From an uncultured Novosphingobium sp. (GTDB lineage: Bacteria; Pseudomonadota; Alphaproteobacteria; Sphingomonadales; Sphingomonadaceae), in assembly GCA_937897535.1 (NCBI GenBank), contig CALCQB010000106.1, forward strand, positions 1-9,957: 9,957 bases of DNA, read 5' to 3'. The notes beneath the pieces were generated by a model, which had not been told where the DNA came from, searched no databases, and worked only from the letters and a program-made list of their open reading frames with translations. Positions 1-5,441 of the stretch are shown here, piece after piece; position 1 is the first letter of the stretch; every line of letters begins with the position of its first letter. Position numbers and translations under genes: made by a program.

Positions 1-1012
1 CGGAGAAATGGCCCGCGCGCTGGCCGCCGGGATGCCGCCCGAAGACATCGTCTTTTCCGGCGTCGGCAAACAGCACCACGAGATGATCGCCGGCCTCGAA
101 GCCGGGATCGGGCAGTTCAACCTCGAGAGCGAGGAAGAAGGCATCGAGCTGGCCGCACTGGCGGCCGAGCGCGGGCTGACCGCGCATTGCGCGCTGCGGG
201 TCAATCCCGACGTCGATGCGCGGACCCATGCCAAGATCTCGACCGGCAAGGCCGAGAACAAGTTTGGCGTGCCGATCGATCGCGGCGCGGAAATCTATGC
301 CAAGCTGGCCGCGCTGCCGGGCCTCGACATGCGCGGGGTGGCGGTCCACATCGGCAGCCAGCTGAGCGAGCTCGAGCCATTCGAGGAGGCCTTCGCCAAG
401 GTCGGCGCGCTGATCGCGGAAATCCGCGCGAACGGCCAGACGGTGACTCACGCCGATCTCGGTGGCGGGCTCGGCGTACCGTATAAGGCTGGTGATGAAT
501 TTCCGACCCCGCAGGCCTATGCCGAGATGGTGGCGCGGGCGACCGCCGACTGGGATGTTACCCTGATGTTCGAGCCAGGCCGGGTGATCTGCGGCAACGC
601 CGGGGTGCTGCTGACCAGGGTGGTGCGGGTCAAGCGCAGCTCGAACCGCGCGCCGTTCGTGATCGTCGATGCGGCGATGAACGATCTCGCCCGCCCGGCG
701 ATGTACGGCTCGTGGCACGATTTCGACGCGGTCGAACCCACCGGCGAGCGGATGACCGCGCATATCGTCGGTCCGATCTGCGAAACCGGCGATACCTTTG
801 CGATGGACCGCGAGTGCGACGCGCTGCAGGCGGGCGATCTGGCGGTGTTCCGCACCGCCGGGGCCTATGGCGCGACCATGGCCAGCTCCTACAACAGCCG
901 CGGCTTCGTGGCTGAGGTGATGGTCGATGGCGACAAGTGGGCGGTGGTGGCCGACCGGATCCTGCCAGCGGCGATCAGCGCGGCCGAGCGGGTTCCGGAC
1001 TGGCTGGACTGA
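1..1012 (+). CDS. lysA: Diaminopimelate decarboxylase, 5'-truncated by the window edge
   Basis: Converts meso-diaminopimelate to L-lysine and CO2, a PLP-dependent cytosolic enzyme and the last step of lysine synthesis. The reading frame is open from base 2 and already inside the conserved GEMARAL segment, so the true start and the PLP-binding lysine lie upstream of the window; family members are about 420 residues and roughly 80 are missing. Counting from the Met at base 8, I see HIGS (114-117), the glycine-rich DLGGGLG (150-156) that binds the PLP phosphate, FEPGR (188-192), the active-site CETGD (258-262), and the substrate/PLP tyrosine in SSYNSR (about 295). The C-terminus is complete. The next gene begins 4 bases after the stop, so the two are probably cotranscribed. 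Family assignment is secure. Confidence 0.96.
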   Translation, partial: GEMARALAAGMPPEDIVFSGVGKQHHEMIAGLEAGIGQFNLESEEEGIELAALAAERGLTAHCALRVNPDVDARTHAKISTGKAENKFGVPIDRGAEIYAKLAALPGLDMRGVAVHIGSQLSELEPFEEAFAKVGALIAEIRANGQTVTHADLGGGLGVPYKAGDEFPTPQAYAEMVARATADWDVTLMFEPGRVICGNAGVLLTRVVRVKRSSNRAPFVIVDAAMNDLARPAMYGSWHDFDAVEPTGERMTAHIVGPICETGDTFAMDRECDALQAGDLAVFRTAGAYGATMASSYNSRGFVAEVMVDGDKWAVVADRILPAAISAAERVPDWLD

Positions 1013-1016
1013 GCTC

Positions 1017-1778
1017 GTGCATTCGCTCCCGCTGCTCCATCGCCTGACCGGCCAGAAGGTGATCCTGCTGGGCGAAGGCGAAGCGGGAGAGGCGAAGCGG
1101 CGGCTGCTCGAACGGGCCGGGGCCGAGCCAGTTGGCGAAGATGATACCACGGCGCGGCTGGCCTTCATCGCGTTGGACCAGCCCGAGGCGGCTGCGACCC
1201 GGCTCAAGGCGCGCGGGCTGCTGCTGAATGTAACCGACCGGCCAGACCTGTGCGATTTCACCGTGCCGAGCATCCTCGAGCGTGGGCCGGTGCTGATTGC
1301 CGTGGGAACGGGCGGCGCTTCGGCGGGTCTGGCCAAGGCACTGCGGCTGCGGCTTGAAGCCCTGCTTCCAGAATCGCTCGGTCAATTGGCCGAGCGTTTG
1401 CAGCAAGCCAGAGCGGCGCTGCGCCAGCGCTTCCCCGAACCGGCCCAGCGGCGCCGGGCACTGGACGAAGCACTGGCCCAGGGCGGGACGCTCGATCCGC
1501 TGGTTTCGGAAAGCGCCGATGCGGTTGCCGGCTGGCTGACGGATGCCGCTGCGGGCAGCAGCGGCCTGGTCGAATTCACGCTGCGCAGCGACGATCCCGA
1601 TGACCTGACCCTGCGGCAGGCCCGCTGGCTGGGAGCCGCTGACCTGCTCGCCCATGAACCGCGCGTCTCGGGAGAAATCCTATCGCGTGCGCGCGCCGAT
1701 GCGGTGCGGATCGAGCTGGCGAGTGGCGCTGTGCCTGAGCCTGGCCCGGGCCTCACCGTCGTTATTCGGCGGGGCTGA
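1017..1778 (+). CDS. Siroheme synthase N-terminal (precorrin-2 dehydrogenase/sirohydrochlorin ferrochelatase) with degenerate SUMT-like tail
   Basis: Likely oxidises precorrin-2 to sirohydrochlorin with NAD and inserts iron to give siroheme, the cofactor of sulfite and nitrite reductases. The GTG at 1017, four bases after the lysA stop, gives 253 residues beginning VHSLPLLHRLTG, the usual N-terminus; the frame is open further upstream but that part lies inside lysA. Residues 14-36 form the Rossmann turn (VILLGEGEAGEAKRRLL), NVTD (71-74) carries the conserved catalytic Asp, and IAVGTGGASAGLA (94-106) matches the CysG substrate-site segment. Residues about 184-238 resemble the start of the SUMT methyltransferase domain (DDLTLR, then AADLL, VSGEILSRARADAVRI), but the GxGPGD SAM-binding motif reads RSDDPDD and the remaining 200 or so residues of that domain are absent. 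It overlaps the convergent thioesterase by 17 bases. No gene symbol is given because CysG denotes the full trifunctional enzyme. Confidence 0.85.
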   Translation: MHSLPLLHRLTGQKVILLGEGEAGEAKRRLLERAGAEPVGEDDTTARLAFIALDQPEAAATRLKARGLLLNVTDRPDLCDFTVPSILERGPVLIAVGTGGASAGLAKALRLRLEALLPESLGQLAERLQQARAALRQRFPEPAQRRRALDEALAQGGTLDPLVSESADAVAGWLTDAAAGSSGLVEFTLRSDDPDDLTLRQARWLGAADLLAHEPRVSGEILSRARADAVRIELASGAVPEPGPGLTVVIRRG

Positions 1779-2160
1779 GCAATACCTTCAATTGTGCCAG
1801 CGCGATCGGCTTGGTCCGGTCGTCCTGCCAGCATTCGGCATTGACCAGCGCGACCCGGCGGCCGGCCCGGGTGACCTGACCCATCGCATAGGTGCGCTGC
1901 TCGGTCCCGCCGCGCATGAATTCGACCTGCACGTTGACCGGCTTGAGCTTCATCACCTCACCCCGGCGGTCAAGCTCGGCGCGAAGCGCGGCAATCGCGG
2001 CCATTTCCATCAGCCCGCTCATCGCGCCGCCGTGGAGAAAGCCGGGCCGGCCGGCCACGCGCTCGGCATAGTCGAAGCACAGCACCGGGGTGCCGCCTTC
2101 GTCGTGGTCGACAGTGATGCCCAGGGCGTCGCCATAAGGGGGCAGGGACGAGCCGGTCAC
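1762..2160 (-). CDS. PaaI-family hotdog thioesterase (second of a tandem pair)
   Basis: A 132-residue single-hotdog protein of the PaaI/YbgC-like acyl-CoA thioesterase type, expected to hydrolyse acyl- or aryl-CoA thioesters in the cytosol; the substrate cannot be read from sequence. The family signature is FLHGGAMSGLMEMAA (41-55): HGG ahead of the central helix, with Glu52 at the acidic catalytic position. The strands VNVQVEFMRG (76-84) and AMGQVTRAGRRVALVNAECW (92-111) fit the hotdog sheet. The start is GTG (2158-2160), overlapping the stop of the upstream thioesterase as GTGA, which indicates translational coupling. The stop overlaps the convergent siroheme gene. The two neighbouring thioesterases may form a heterodimer (inference). 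Confidence 0.85.
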   Translation of the reverse strand: MTGSSLPPYGDALGITVDHDEGGTPVLCFDYAERVAGRPGFLHGGAMSGLMEMAAIAALRAELDRRGEVMKLKPVNVQVEFMRGGTEQRTYAMGQVTRAGRRVALVNAECWQDDRTKPIALAQLKVLLSPAE

Positions 2161-2624
2161 AGGTAGGTTCCGTGAGTTGCCATGAAAGTGCCGATGACAT
2201 GGGCGACCGGATCGGCGGGGTCTTCGTCATAAGCAACGCCGCGGATGAAGGCGATGGTCCGGGTCAGCTTGTAGCATTCGCCGCGGCCGATCACCGTCTT
2301 GCCCGGCACCGCCGCGCGCATGTAATCGACCCGCAGATCGAGCGTGGCGTGCGGCACGAACCGGCCGGTCAGGGTCCAGACCGACATCGAGGTGGCATTG
2401 TCCATCAGGCTGATGATCGGGCCCGAGGCCAGCACCCCGGTCTCCGCGACCCCGACCAGATCCTCACGCCACGGCAGGGCCAGTTCGACCCAGCCCGGAC
2501 CGTGCCCGTGATAAGAAATCCCCAGCCAGCCGCCATGGCCGTGGCGGGTCATCATCTTTGAGGCACGGGCCGGATCAAAGGCGAAACCGGGCGGCAGATC
2601 GTGCAGGCTGGTTGGCTCGTTCAT
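2157..2624 (-). CDS. PaaI-family hotdog thioesterase, variant active-site motif (first of a tandem pair)
   Basis: A 155-residue hotdog-fold protein, probably a thioesterase or a partner subunit of one. The central-helix motif reads GVLASGPIISLMDNATSMSVW (63-83): the helix and Asp75 are in place, but the HGG of the downstream paralogue is replaced by SGP. The strands ATLDLRVDYMRAAVPGKTVIGRGECYKL (93-120) and IAFIRGVAYDE (124-134) are typical. The start is the ATG at 2622-2624; no strong Shine-Dalgarno sequence is visible, only purine-rich AGAGAAA. It is the first gene of a two-gene minus-strand operon, reading divergently from the small-peptide gene across a 123-base intergenic region. Confidence 0.85.
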   Translation of the reverse strand: MNEPTSLHDLPPGFAFDPARASKMMTRHGHGGWLGISYHGHGPGWVELALPWREDLVGVAETGVLASGPIISLMDNATSMSVWTLTGRFVPHATLDLRVDYMRAAVPGKTVIGRGECYKLTRTIAFIRGVAYDEDPADPVAHVIGTFMATHGTYL

Positions 2625-2747
2625 GCCGGTTTCTCTGCGTTCGCAGGGGGGCGATTACAATCTTTTAATTTCACATCGGGGGCTGGCTGGGGCCGAACGG
2701 CGCTGGCCGGGGGCATGGTGCCCGTTCGGCGAATTCGGGGAAATGCC
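2625..2747. promoter_or_regulatory. Divergent intergenic region, probable promoters for both directions
   Basis: This 123-base gap separates the minus-strand thioesterase pair from the plus-strand peptide cassette, so it should hold both promoters. An AT-rich patch (2654-2673) stands out from the GC-rich surroundings. It contains TTTAAT on the plus strand (2664-2669) and TGTAAT on the minus strand (2659-2654), each one base off the -10 consensus; I found no convincing -35 box at the right distance for either. A short palindrome, CTGCGTTCGCAG (2635-2646), lies just upstream of the thioesterase start and could be an operator. The promoter calls are tentative. Confidence 0.35.
2692..2730 (+). 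repeat. Inverted repeat in the leader of the peptide gene, with nested hairpin
   Basis: Perfect 9-base arms, GCCGAACGG (2692-2700) and CCGTTCGGC (2722-2730), flank a 21-base spacer. A second hairpin, GGGCA-TGG-TGCCC (2711-2723), shares two bases with the right arm, so the two stems compete. The structure ends 17 bases before the peptide ATG and just before its ribosome-binding sequence (GGGGAAA from 2737). It could be an operator, an attenuator or an mRNA-stabilising hairpin; no U-tract follows, so it is not a standard terminator. Confidence 0.5.
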
Positions 2748-2903
2748 ATGAACTTGCCAAAGATCGACATCTCCGCACTGCCCGATCTCGATCAGCTCAC
2801 GGGTGTGTTCGGAAGTATGGCTCATCCAGTCCTGCCGCTGGCATCGGATGACACGGTCGTCATTCTGATGGTCCAGATTTACGATATCCTGATCGGCGGC
2901 TGA
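2748..2903 (+). CDS. Small 51-residue peptide, candidate RiPP-type precursor
   Basis: I do not recognise a named family. The peptide begins MNLPKIDISALPDLDQLTGV and ends VVILMVQIYDILIGG. The first half is moderately acidic and leader-like (10-27: a likely helix ending in FGSM); the second half holds PLASDD (29-35) and a very hydrophobic Val/Ile/Leu/Met stretch (37-49) closed by Gly-Gly. It has no cysteine, and no typical signal peptide. The ATG at 2748 is preferred to the in-frame ATG at 2715 because GGGG (2737-2740) lies 7 bases upstream. The next gene starts 15 bases after the stop behind a perfect AGGAGG, so they are almost certainly cotranscribed. Its size, hydrophobic C-terminal part and two following unfamiliar proteins suggest a precursor peptide of a modification system; a membrane-interacting or structural small protein is the alternative. 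Confidence 0.6.
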   Translation: MNLPKIDISALPDLDQLTGVFGSMAHPVLPLASDDTVVILMVQIYDILIGG

Positions 2904-2906
2904 GCC

Positions 2907-2912
2907 AGGAGG
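2907..2912 (+). promoter_or_regulatory. Strong ribosome-binding site for the 326-residue protein
   Basis: AGGAGG, a perfect Shine-Dalgarno core, lies 6 bases before the ATG at 2919 and 3 bases after the peptide stop. It fixes the start of the downstream gene and is the strongest ribosome-binding site noticed in the window. Confidence 0.85.
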
Positions 2913-2918
2913 TTCCGG

Positions 2919-3899
2919 ATGATCATTCGACCGGAACTGCAGGCGCTGCGGAGCGATGATACTCCGCAGCGCACTGCGCAGGCCGGGATCCGTGATGTCT
3001 ATGAAGGCTGGCGGCACAGCGGGTTCGGGCAGCAGGCCGAGGCCGAACTGGCGCAGTTCGGACGCGGCGCGGATCTTGACGACCTGCCGCTGCTGGCAAC
3101 CCTGTTCGCGCCGGGGGAGGACCAGGCGGCGCTGGATTTTGTCGCCAGTCTGATTGATCCGCTGCTCCAAGCCATGGCGCGGCAGCCGCTGAGCCAGGCC
3201 CCTTTGCGCTATTCAAGCGATCAGTTCGCGACCTCGCTGTCGCTGGTCCGCAAGGGCACGACCACGCTGACCCTGCAGGTCATCAACGGCACCGGCCAAG
3301 AGCGTAGGCCCGACCCGGTTGCAGCGCGGTTCGTTCCGGCGGAAACGTTCGAACGGGTCCTGTCCGGAACCGGATCGGCCAAGCGGGTCCGGATGCTGGC
3401 CCAGCGGCCTGACGGCGCCGATCTGCAAGTGCGGGATGTTGCGCTTGCCGCTGGTGACGTCAGTCACCGGAGGGGTCAAAGCGAAGTCCAGCTGGTCAGC
3501 CAGGTTCCGGCCACGCTGGCCATGCTCAAGCTGCAACGGCGGGTCTGCGCAGGCGCGGTCACCCGGGAATACGCGCTGGCCGATGGGCGGCTGGTTCACC
3601 AAGCGGCCAGCAGTCCGCGCGAAAGCCGTCTCGAACTGACTGCCGCGCTGCTCGGGCGGATGGGTCGCAGCGATGCGGCACCGCTGCTGGCGGCGATGGC
3701 TGAAGAGCACGGCAGCGAGTCGCTGCGCTGGCAAGCGCTGCGCGAATGCCTGACGCTCAATACGGCGGCCGGCTTCGCCACGCTGAGCCGGATCGCCCGG
3801 CAAGCTGACGATCCGCTGGCCGCCCCGGCCGGAGCGCTGCGCGCGCAGCTGCTCGAAAGCTATCCGCAACTGGCCGGAGTAAGCCCATGCCCCGCGTGA
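2919..3899 (+). CDS. Unrecognised 326-residue protein with beta-rich core and HEAT-like C-terminus
   Basis: I cannot name a family. Three parts are visible: an acidic, helical N-terminal region (1-95), a beta-rich middle (about 100-225: SLSLVRKGTTTLTLQVI, then DVALAAGDV and PATLAMLKLQRRV), and a C-terminal set of amphipathic helix pairs (235-316: ELTAALLGRMGRSDAAPLLAAM, LRWQALRECLTL, AAGFATLSRIARQ) that look like HEAT-type repeats, usually a protein-binding scaffold. There is no signal peptide or membrane segment, so it should be cytosolic. By eye the layout parallels the downstream 300-residue protein (LxxG[D/K][V/I] turn followed by alternating hydrophobic strands, then helices), but without that protein's paired histidines, so it may be a non-catalytic relative or partner. 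Start fixed by AGGAGG; the next gene overlaps its end by 13 bases. Real gene: confident. Function: unknown. Confidence 0.8.
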   Translation: MIIRPELQALRSDDTPQRTAQAGIRDVYEGWRHSGFGQQAEAELAQFGRGADLDDLPLLATLFAPGEDQAALDFVASLIDPLLQAMARQPLSQAPLRYSSDQFATSLSLVRKGTTTLTLQVINGTGQERRPDPVAARFVPAETFERVLSGTGSAKRVRMLAQRPDGADLQVRDVALAAGDVSHRRGQSEVQLVSQVPATLAMLKLQRRVCAGAVTREYALADGRLVHQAASSPRESRLELTAALLGRMGRSDAAPLLAAMAEEHGSESLRWQALRECLTLNTAAGFATLSRIARQADDPLAAPAGALRAQLLESYPQLAGVSPCPA

Positions 3900-4789
3900 T
3901 CGTAGTCACCGACCCGGCCAGCGCCTCGCTGGCCGAATGCGTCGATGCCGTCAGTGCCAAGGGCTTTGATCCCGGCGATGACGACAGTCTGGCCCATGCC
4001 GCGCTGTGGTTGCGACGGCTTGGCAATGACCGCGAATTTCTGGGCGATATCCTGATCGAGCAATTGGCCCAGCGTCATCATGAAGATGCGGACGACAACG
4101 CCTATGGTCCGCAAGTGATGATGCTGGCGCCGCCGTGCGGTGACTTCTTCATCCGTGCCAACATCTGGCCCTCGCTTGGTGAGCACATGGTCCGGGCCAG
4201 CGGCGGGGATTCGTTCGTGCTTGGGCTGCCGCACGATCACAATTTCAACTTCCTGACGCTGGGCTATTTCGGGCCGGGCTACTGGAGTGACTACTATGAG
4301 TACGACTATGACGCGGTGACCGGTTTTCGAGGCGAGTCCGTGCCGTCGCTGCGGTTCATCGAACGTTCGCGGCTCGAACCGGGCAAGATCATGCTGTACC
4401 GCGCCCACCTTGATGTCCATGCCCAGGGCGCGGCGGATTCGCTGTCGGTCTCGCTCAACATCATGCACACCAGCGGTGCGCAAGGCTGGCTCGACCAGTA
4501 TCGCTTCGACGTCGAGCGGCGCGAGGTCGGCGGGATCATCTCGCTCGGACCGAGCGACGCCGTCCTCAAGGCCGCGGTCGGGCTGGGCGGCGAGGAAGCG
4601 ATCGACCTCGCGCACCGCTTCGCCCGGATGCACCCGAGTGACCGGCTGCGGCTGGCGGCGTGGGATGCGCTGGTCGCGCGGGAGGCGGACGACACCGCGC
4701 GCGATGCCTTGTGGCGCGAGGCCGAGGGGGCCGGCAGCAGACTGGTGGCGATGGAAGCTCGGGCGCGGCGGGCCGAACTGGTTGCTTAG
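3887..4789 (+). CDS. Unrecognised 300-residue protein with cupin-like metal-binding pattern
   Basis: No named family recognised. The middle contains LPHDHNFNFLTLGYFG (114-129) followed by an unusually Tyr/Asp-rich DYYEYDYD (135-142), then LEPGKIMLYRAHLDVH (163-178) and DSLSVSLNIM (184-193). Two histidines spaced HxH on one strand, then PG and further histidines (174, 178) about 50 residues on, is the arrangement of cupin-type metal sites, as in non-haem iron dioxygenases and hydroxylases. RANIWPS (90-96) is another strongly patterned stretch. The tail (222-300) is helical and HEAT-like. No signal peptide or membrane segment is visible. The start at 3887 overlaps the previous stop by 13 bases, with GGAG upstream, so translation is probably coupled. 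I infer a metal-dependent enzyme acting with the 326-residue protein, perhaps on the 51-residue peptide. The fold assignment is moderately supported; the substrate is a guess. Confidence 0.8.
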   Translation: MPRVIVVTDPASASLAECVDAVSAKGFDPGDDDSLAHAALWLRRLGNDREFLGDILIEQLAQRHHEDADDNAYGPQVMMLAPPCGDFFIRANIWPSLGEHMVRASGGDSFVLGLPHDHNFNFLTLGYFGPGYWSDYYEYDYDAVTGFRGESVPSLRFIERSRLEPGKIMLYRAHLDVHAQGAADSLSVSLNIMHTSGAQGWLDQYRFDVERREVGGIISLGPSDAVLKAAVGLGGEEAIDLAHRFARMHPSDRLRLAAWDALVAREADDTARDALWREAEGAGSRLVAMEARARRAELVA

Positions 4790-4818
4790 CGCGAAGCACC
4801 CTAAATCTGACCCAAATT

Positions 4819-4919
4819 CCGTCTATGCTGAGCTTGTCGAAGCACTGTCCTTTTCCTTCGTGCACAACGCGCGACCGCCGGAAGAAAAAGCAGTCCTTCG
4901 ACAAGCTCAGGATAGGCGG
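4819..4919. repeat. REP-like inverted repeat pair, possible bidirectional terminator
   Basis: Two 29-base arms (4819-4847 and 4891-4919) are inverted copies with 26 of 29 positions matching, around a perfect 15-base core, CTGAGCTTGTCGAAG (4828-4842) and CTTCGACAAGCTCAG (4896-4910). The spacer is 43 bases. The TTCGACAAGCTCAG core looks like the abundant extragenic palindromes of many proteobacterial genomes, which usually sit between convergent gene ends and may be moved by RAYT-type transposases; none is encoded here. It lies between the convergent 300-residue protein gene and ruvX, so its hairpin may stop transcription from both sides. Copy number elsewhere in the genome is unseen. The rest of the gap (4920-4955) holds only a short TGTTAA/TTAACA inverted repeat (4920-4925, 4941-4946). 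Confidence 0.8.
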
Positions 4920-4955
4920 TGTTAAGGGATTGATTCACAGTTAACAATCGCCGCT

Positions 4956-5441
4956 TTAGGCGAAGCCTCCGGCCAAAGCATCAATTGCAGCCTGCAGGAT
5001 TACCGCCGCTGCCGCCGAATCGATCCGGGTCGCGCGCTTGGCCCGGCTCATGTCCTGGCCGATCAGGTGGCGCTCGGCGCTGGCGGTCGACCAGCGCTCG
5101 TCCCACAGCAGCACCGGCAGTTCGAGCGCGGCGGCGAGGTTGCGGGCGTAAGCCCGGCTCGATTGGCAGCGGGGTCCTTCGCTGCCGTCCATGTTGATCG
5201 GCAGGCCGATCACCACGCCCTTGATCGCGCGTTCGGCAACCAGCATGGCGAGCGCTTCGCGGTCGGCGCCGAACTTGCCGCGCTTGAGCGTCTTGCCGGG
5301 CGAGGCGAATTGCCAACCGGCATCGCAGAACGCGGTGCCGATCGTCTGGGTGCCCAGATCAAGCCCGAGCAGCGCCCCGGCCTGGGGCAGAGCCGCGCGG
5401 TAGTCCAGAGCGCTGGTGGTGATCAGCGCGCTGGCCGCCAT
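4956..5441 (-). CDS. ruvX: Putative pre-16S rRNA nuclease / Holliday junction resolvase-like RuvX (YqgF)
   Basis: An RNase H-fold nuclease of the YqgF/RuvX family, which in E. coli takes part in maturing the 5' end of 16S rRNA and was first described as a resolvase-like protein. Conserved pieces are all present: GLDLGTQTIGTA (26-37, with Asp28), GLPINMDGSEGP (79-90), LLWDERWSTASAE (111-123) and RIDSAAAAVIL (139-149, with Asp141), the acidic residues expected to bind metal. The 161-residue length is slightly above the usual 140-150 because of about 20 extra N-terminal residues before the first strand. The ATG at 5439-5441 lies inside the end of the DUF3089 gene (19-base overlap). It is the last gene of the minus-strand operon, followed by the REP-like hairpin. 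Confidence 0.95.
   Translation of the reverse strand: MAASALITTSALDYRAALPQAGALLGLDLGTQTIGTAFCDAGWQFASPGKTLKRGKFGADREALAMLVAERAIKGVVIGLPINMDGSEGPRCQSSRAYARNLAAALELPVLLWDERWSTASAERHLIGQDMSRAKRATRIDSAAAAVILQAAIDALAGGFA

Noticed and set aside
927..1016. Upstream extension of the siroheme-synthase frame into lysA
   Set aside because: The added residues are the wrong-frame reading of the lysA end; the GTG at 1017 gives the family N-terminus.
1743..1752. GGCCCGGGCC perfect palindrome near the end of the siroheme gene
   Set aside because: Ten bases of G/C inside coding sequence are expected by chance in such GC-rich DNA.
2601..2747. Longer start for the 51-residue peptide
   Set aside because: It would run through the divergent promoter region and both hairpins, and lacks a properly spaced ribosome-binding site.
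2655..3170. Minus-strand open frame antisense to the peptide and the 326-residue protein
   Set aside because: No ribosome-binding site or recognisable sequence; it covers the intergenic palindromes and opposes a better-supported operon.
4920..4946. TGTTAA...TTAACA as a CtrA-type site
   Set aside because: The CtrA site needs TTAA-N7-TTAA; here the spacing between the halves is 15 bases, so it is only a weak inverted repeat.
4951..4964. CGCC-GGCG mini-hairpin at the ruvX stop as a terminator
   Set aside because: Four-base stem without a T-tract; the REP-like pair downstream is a much better candidate.
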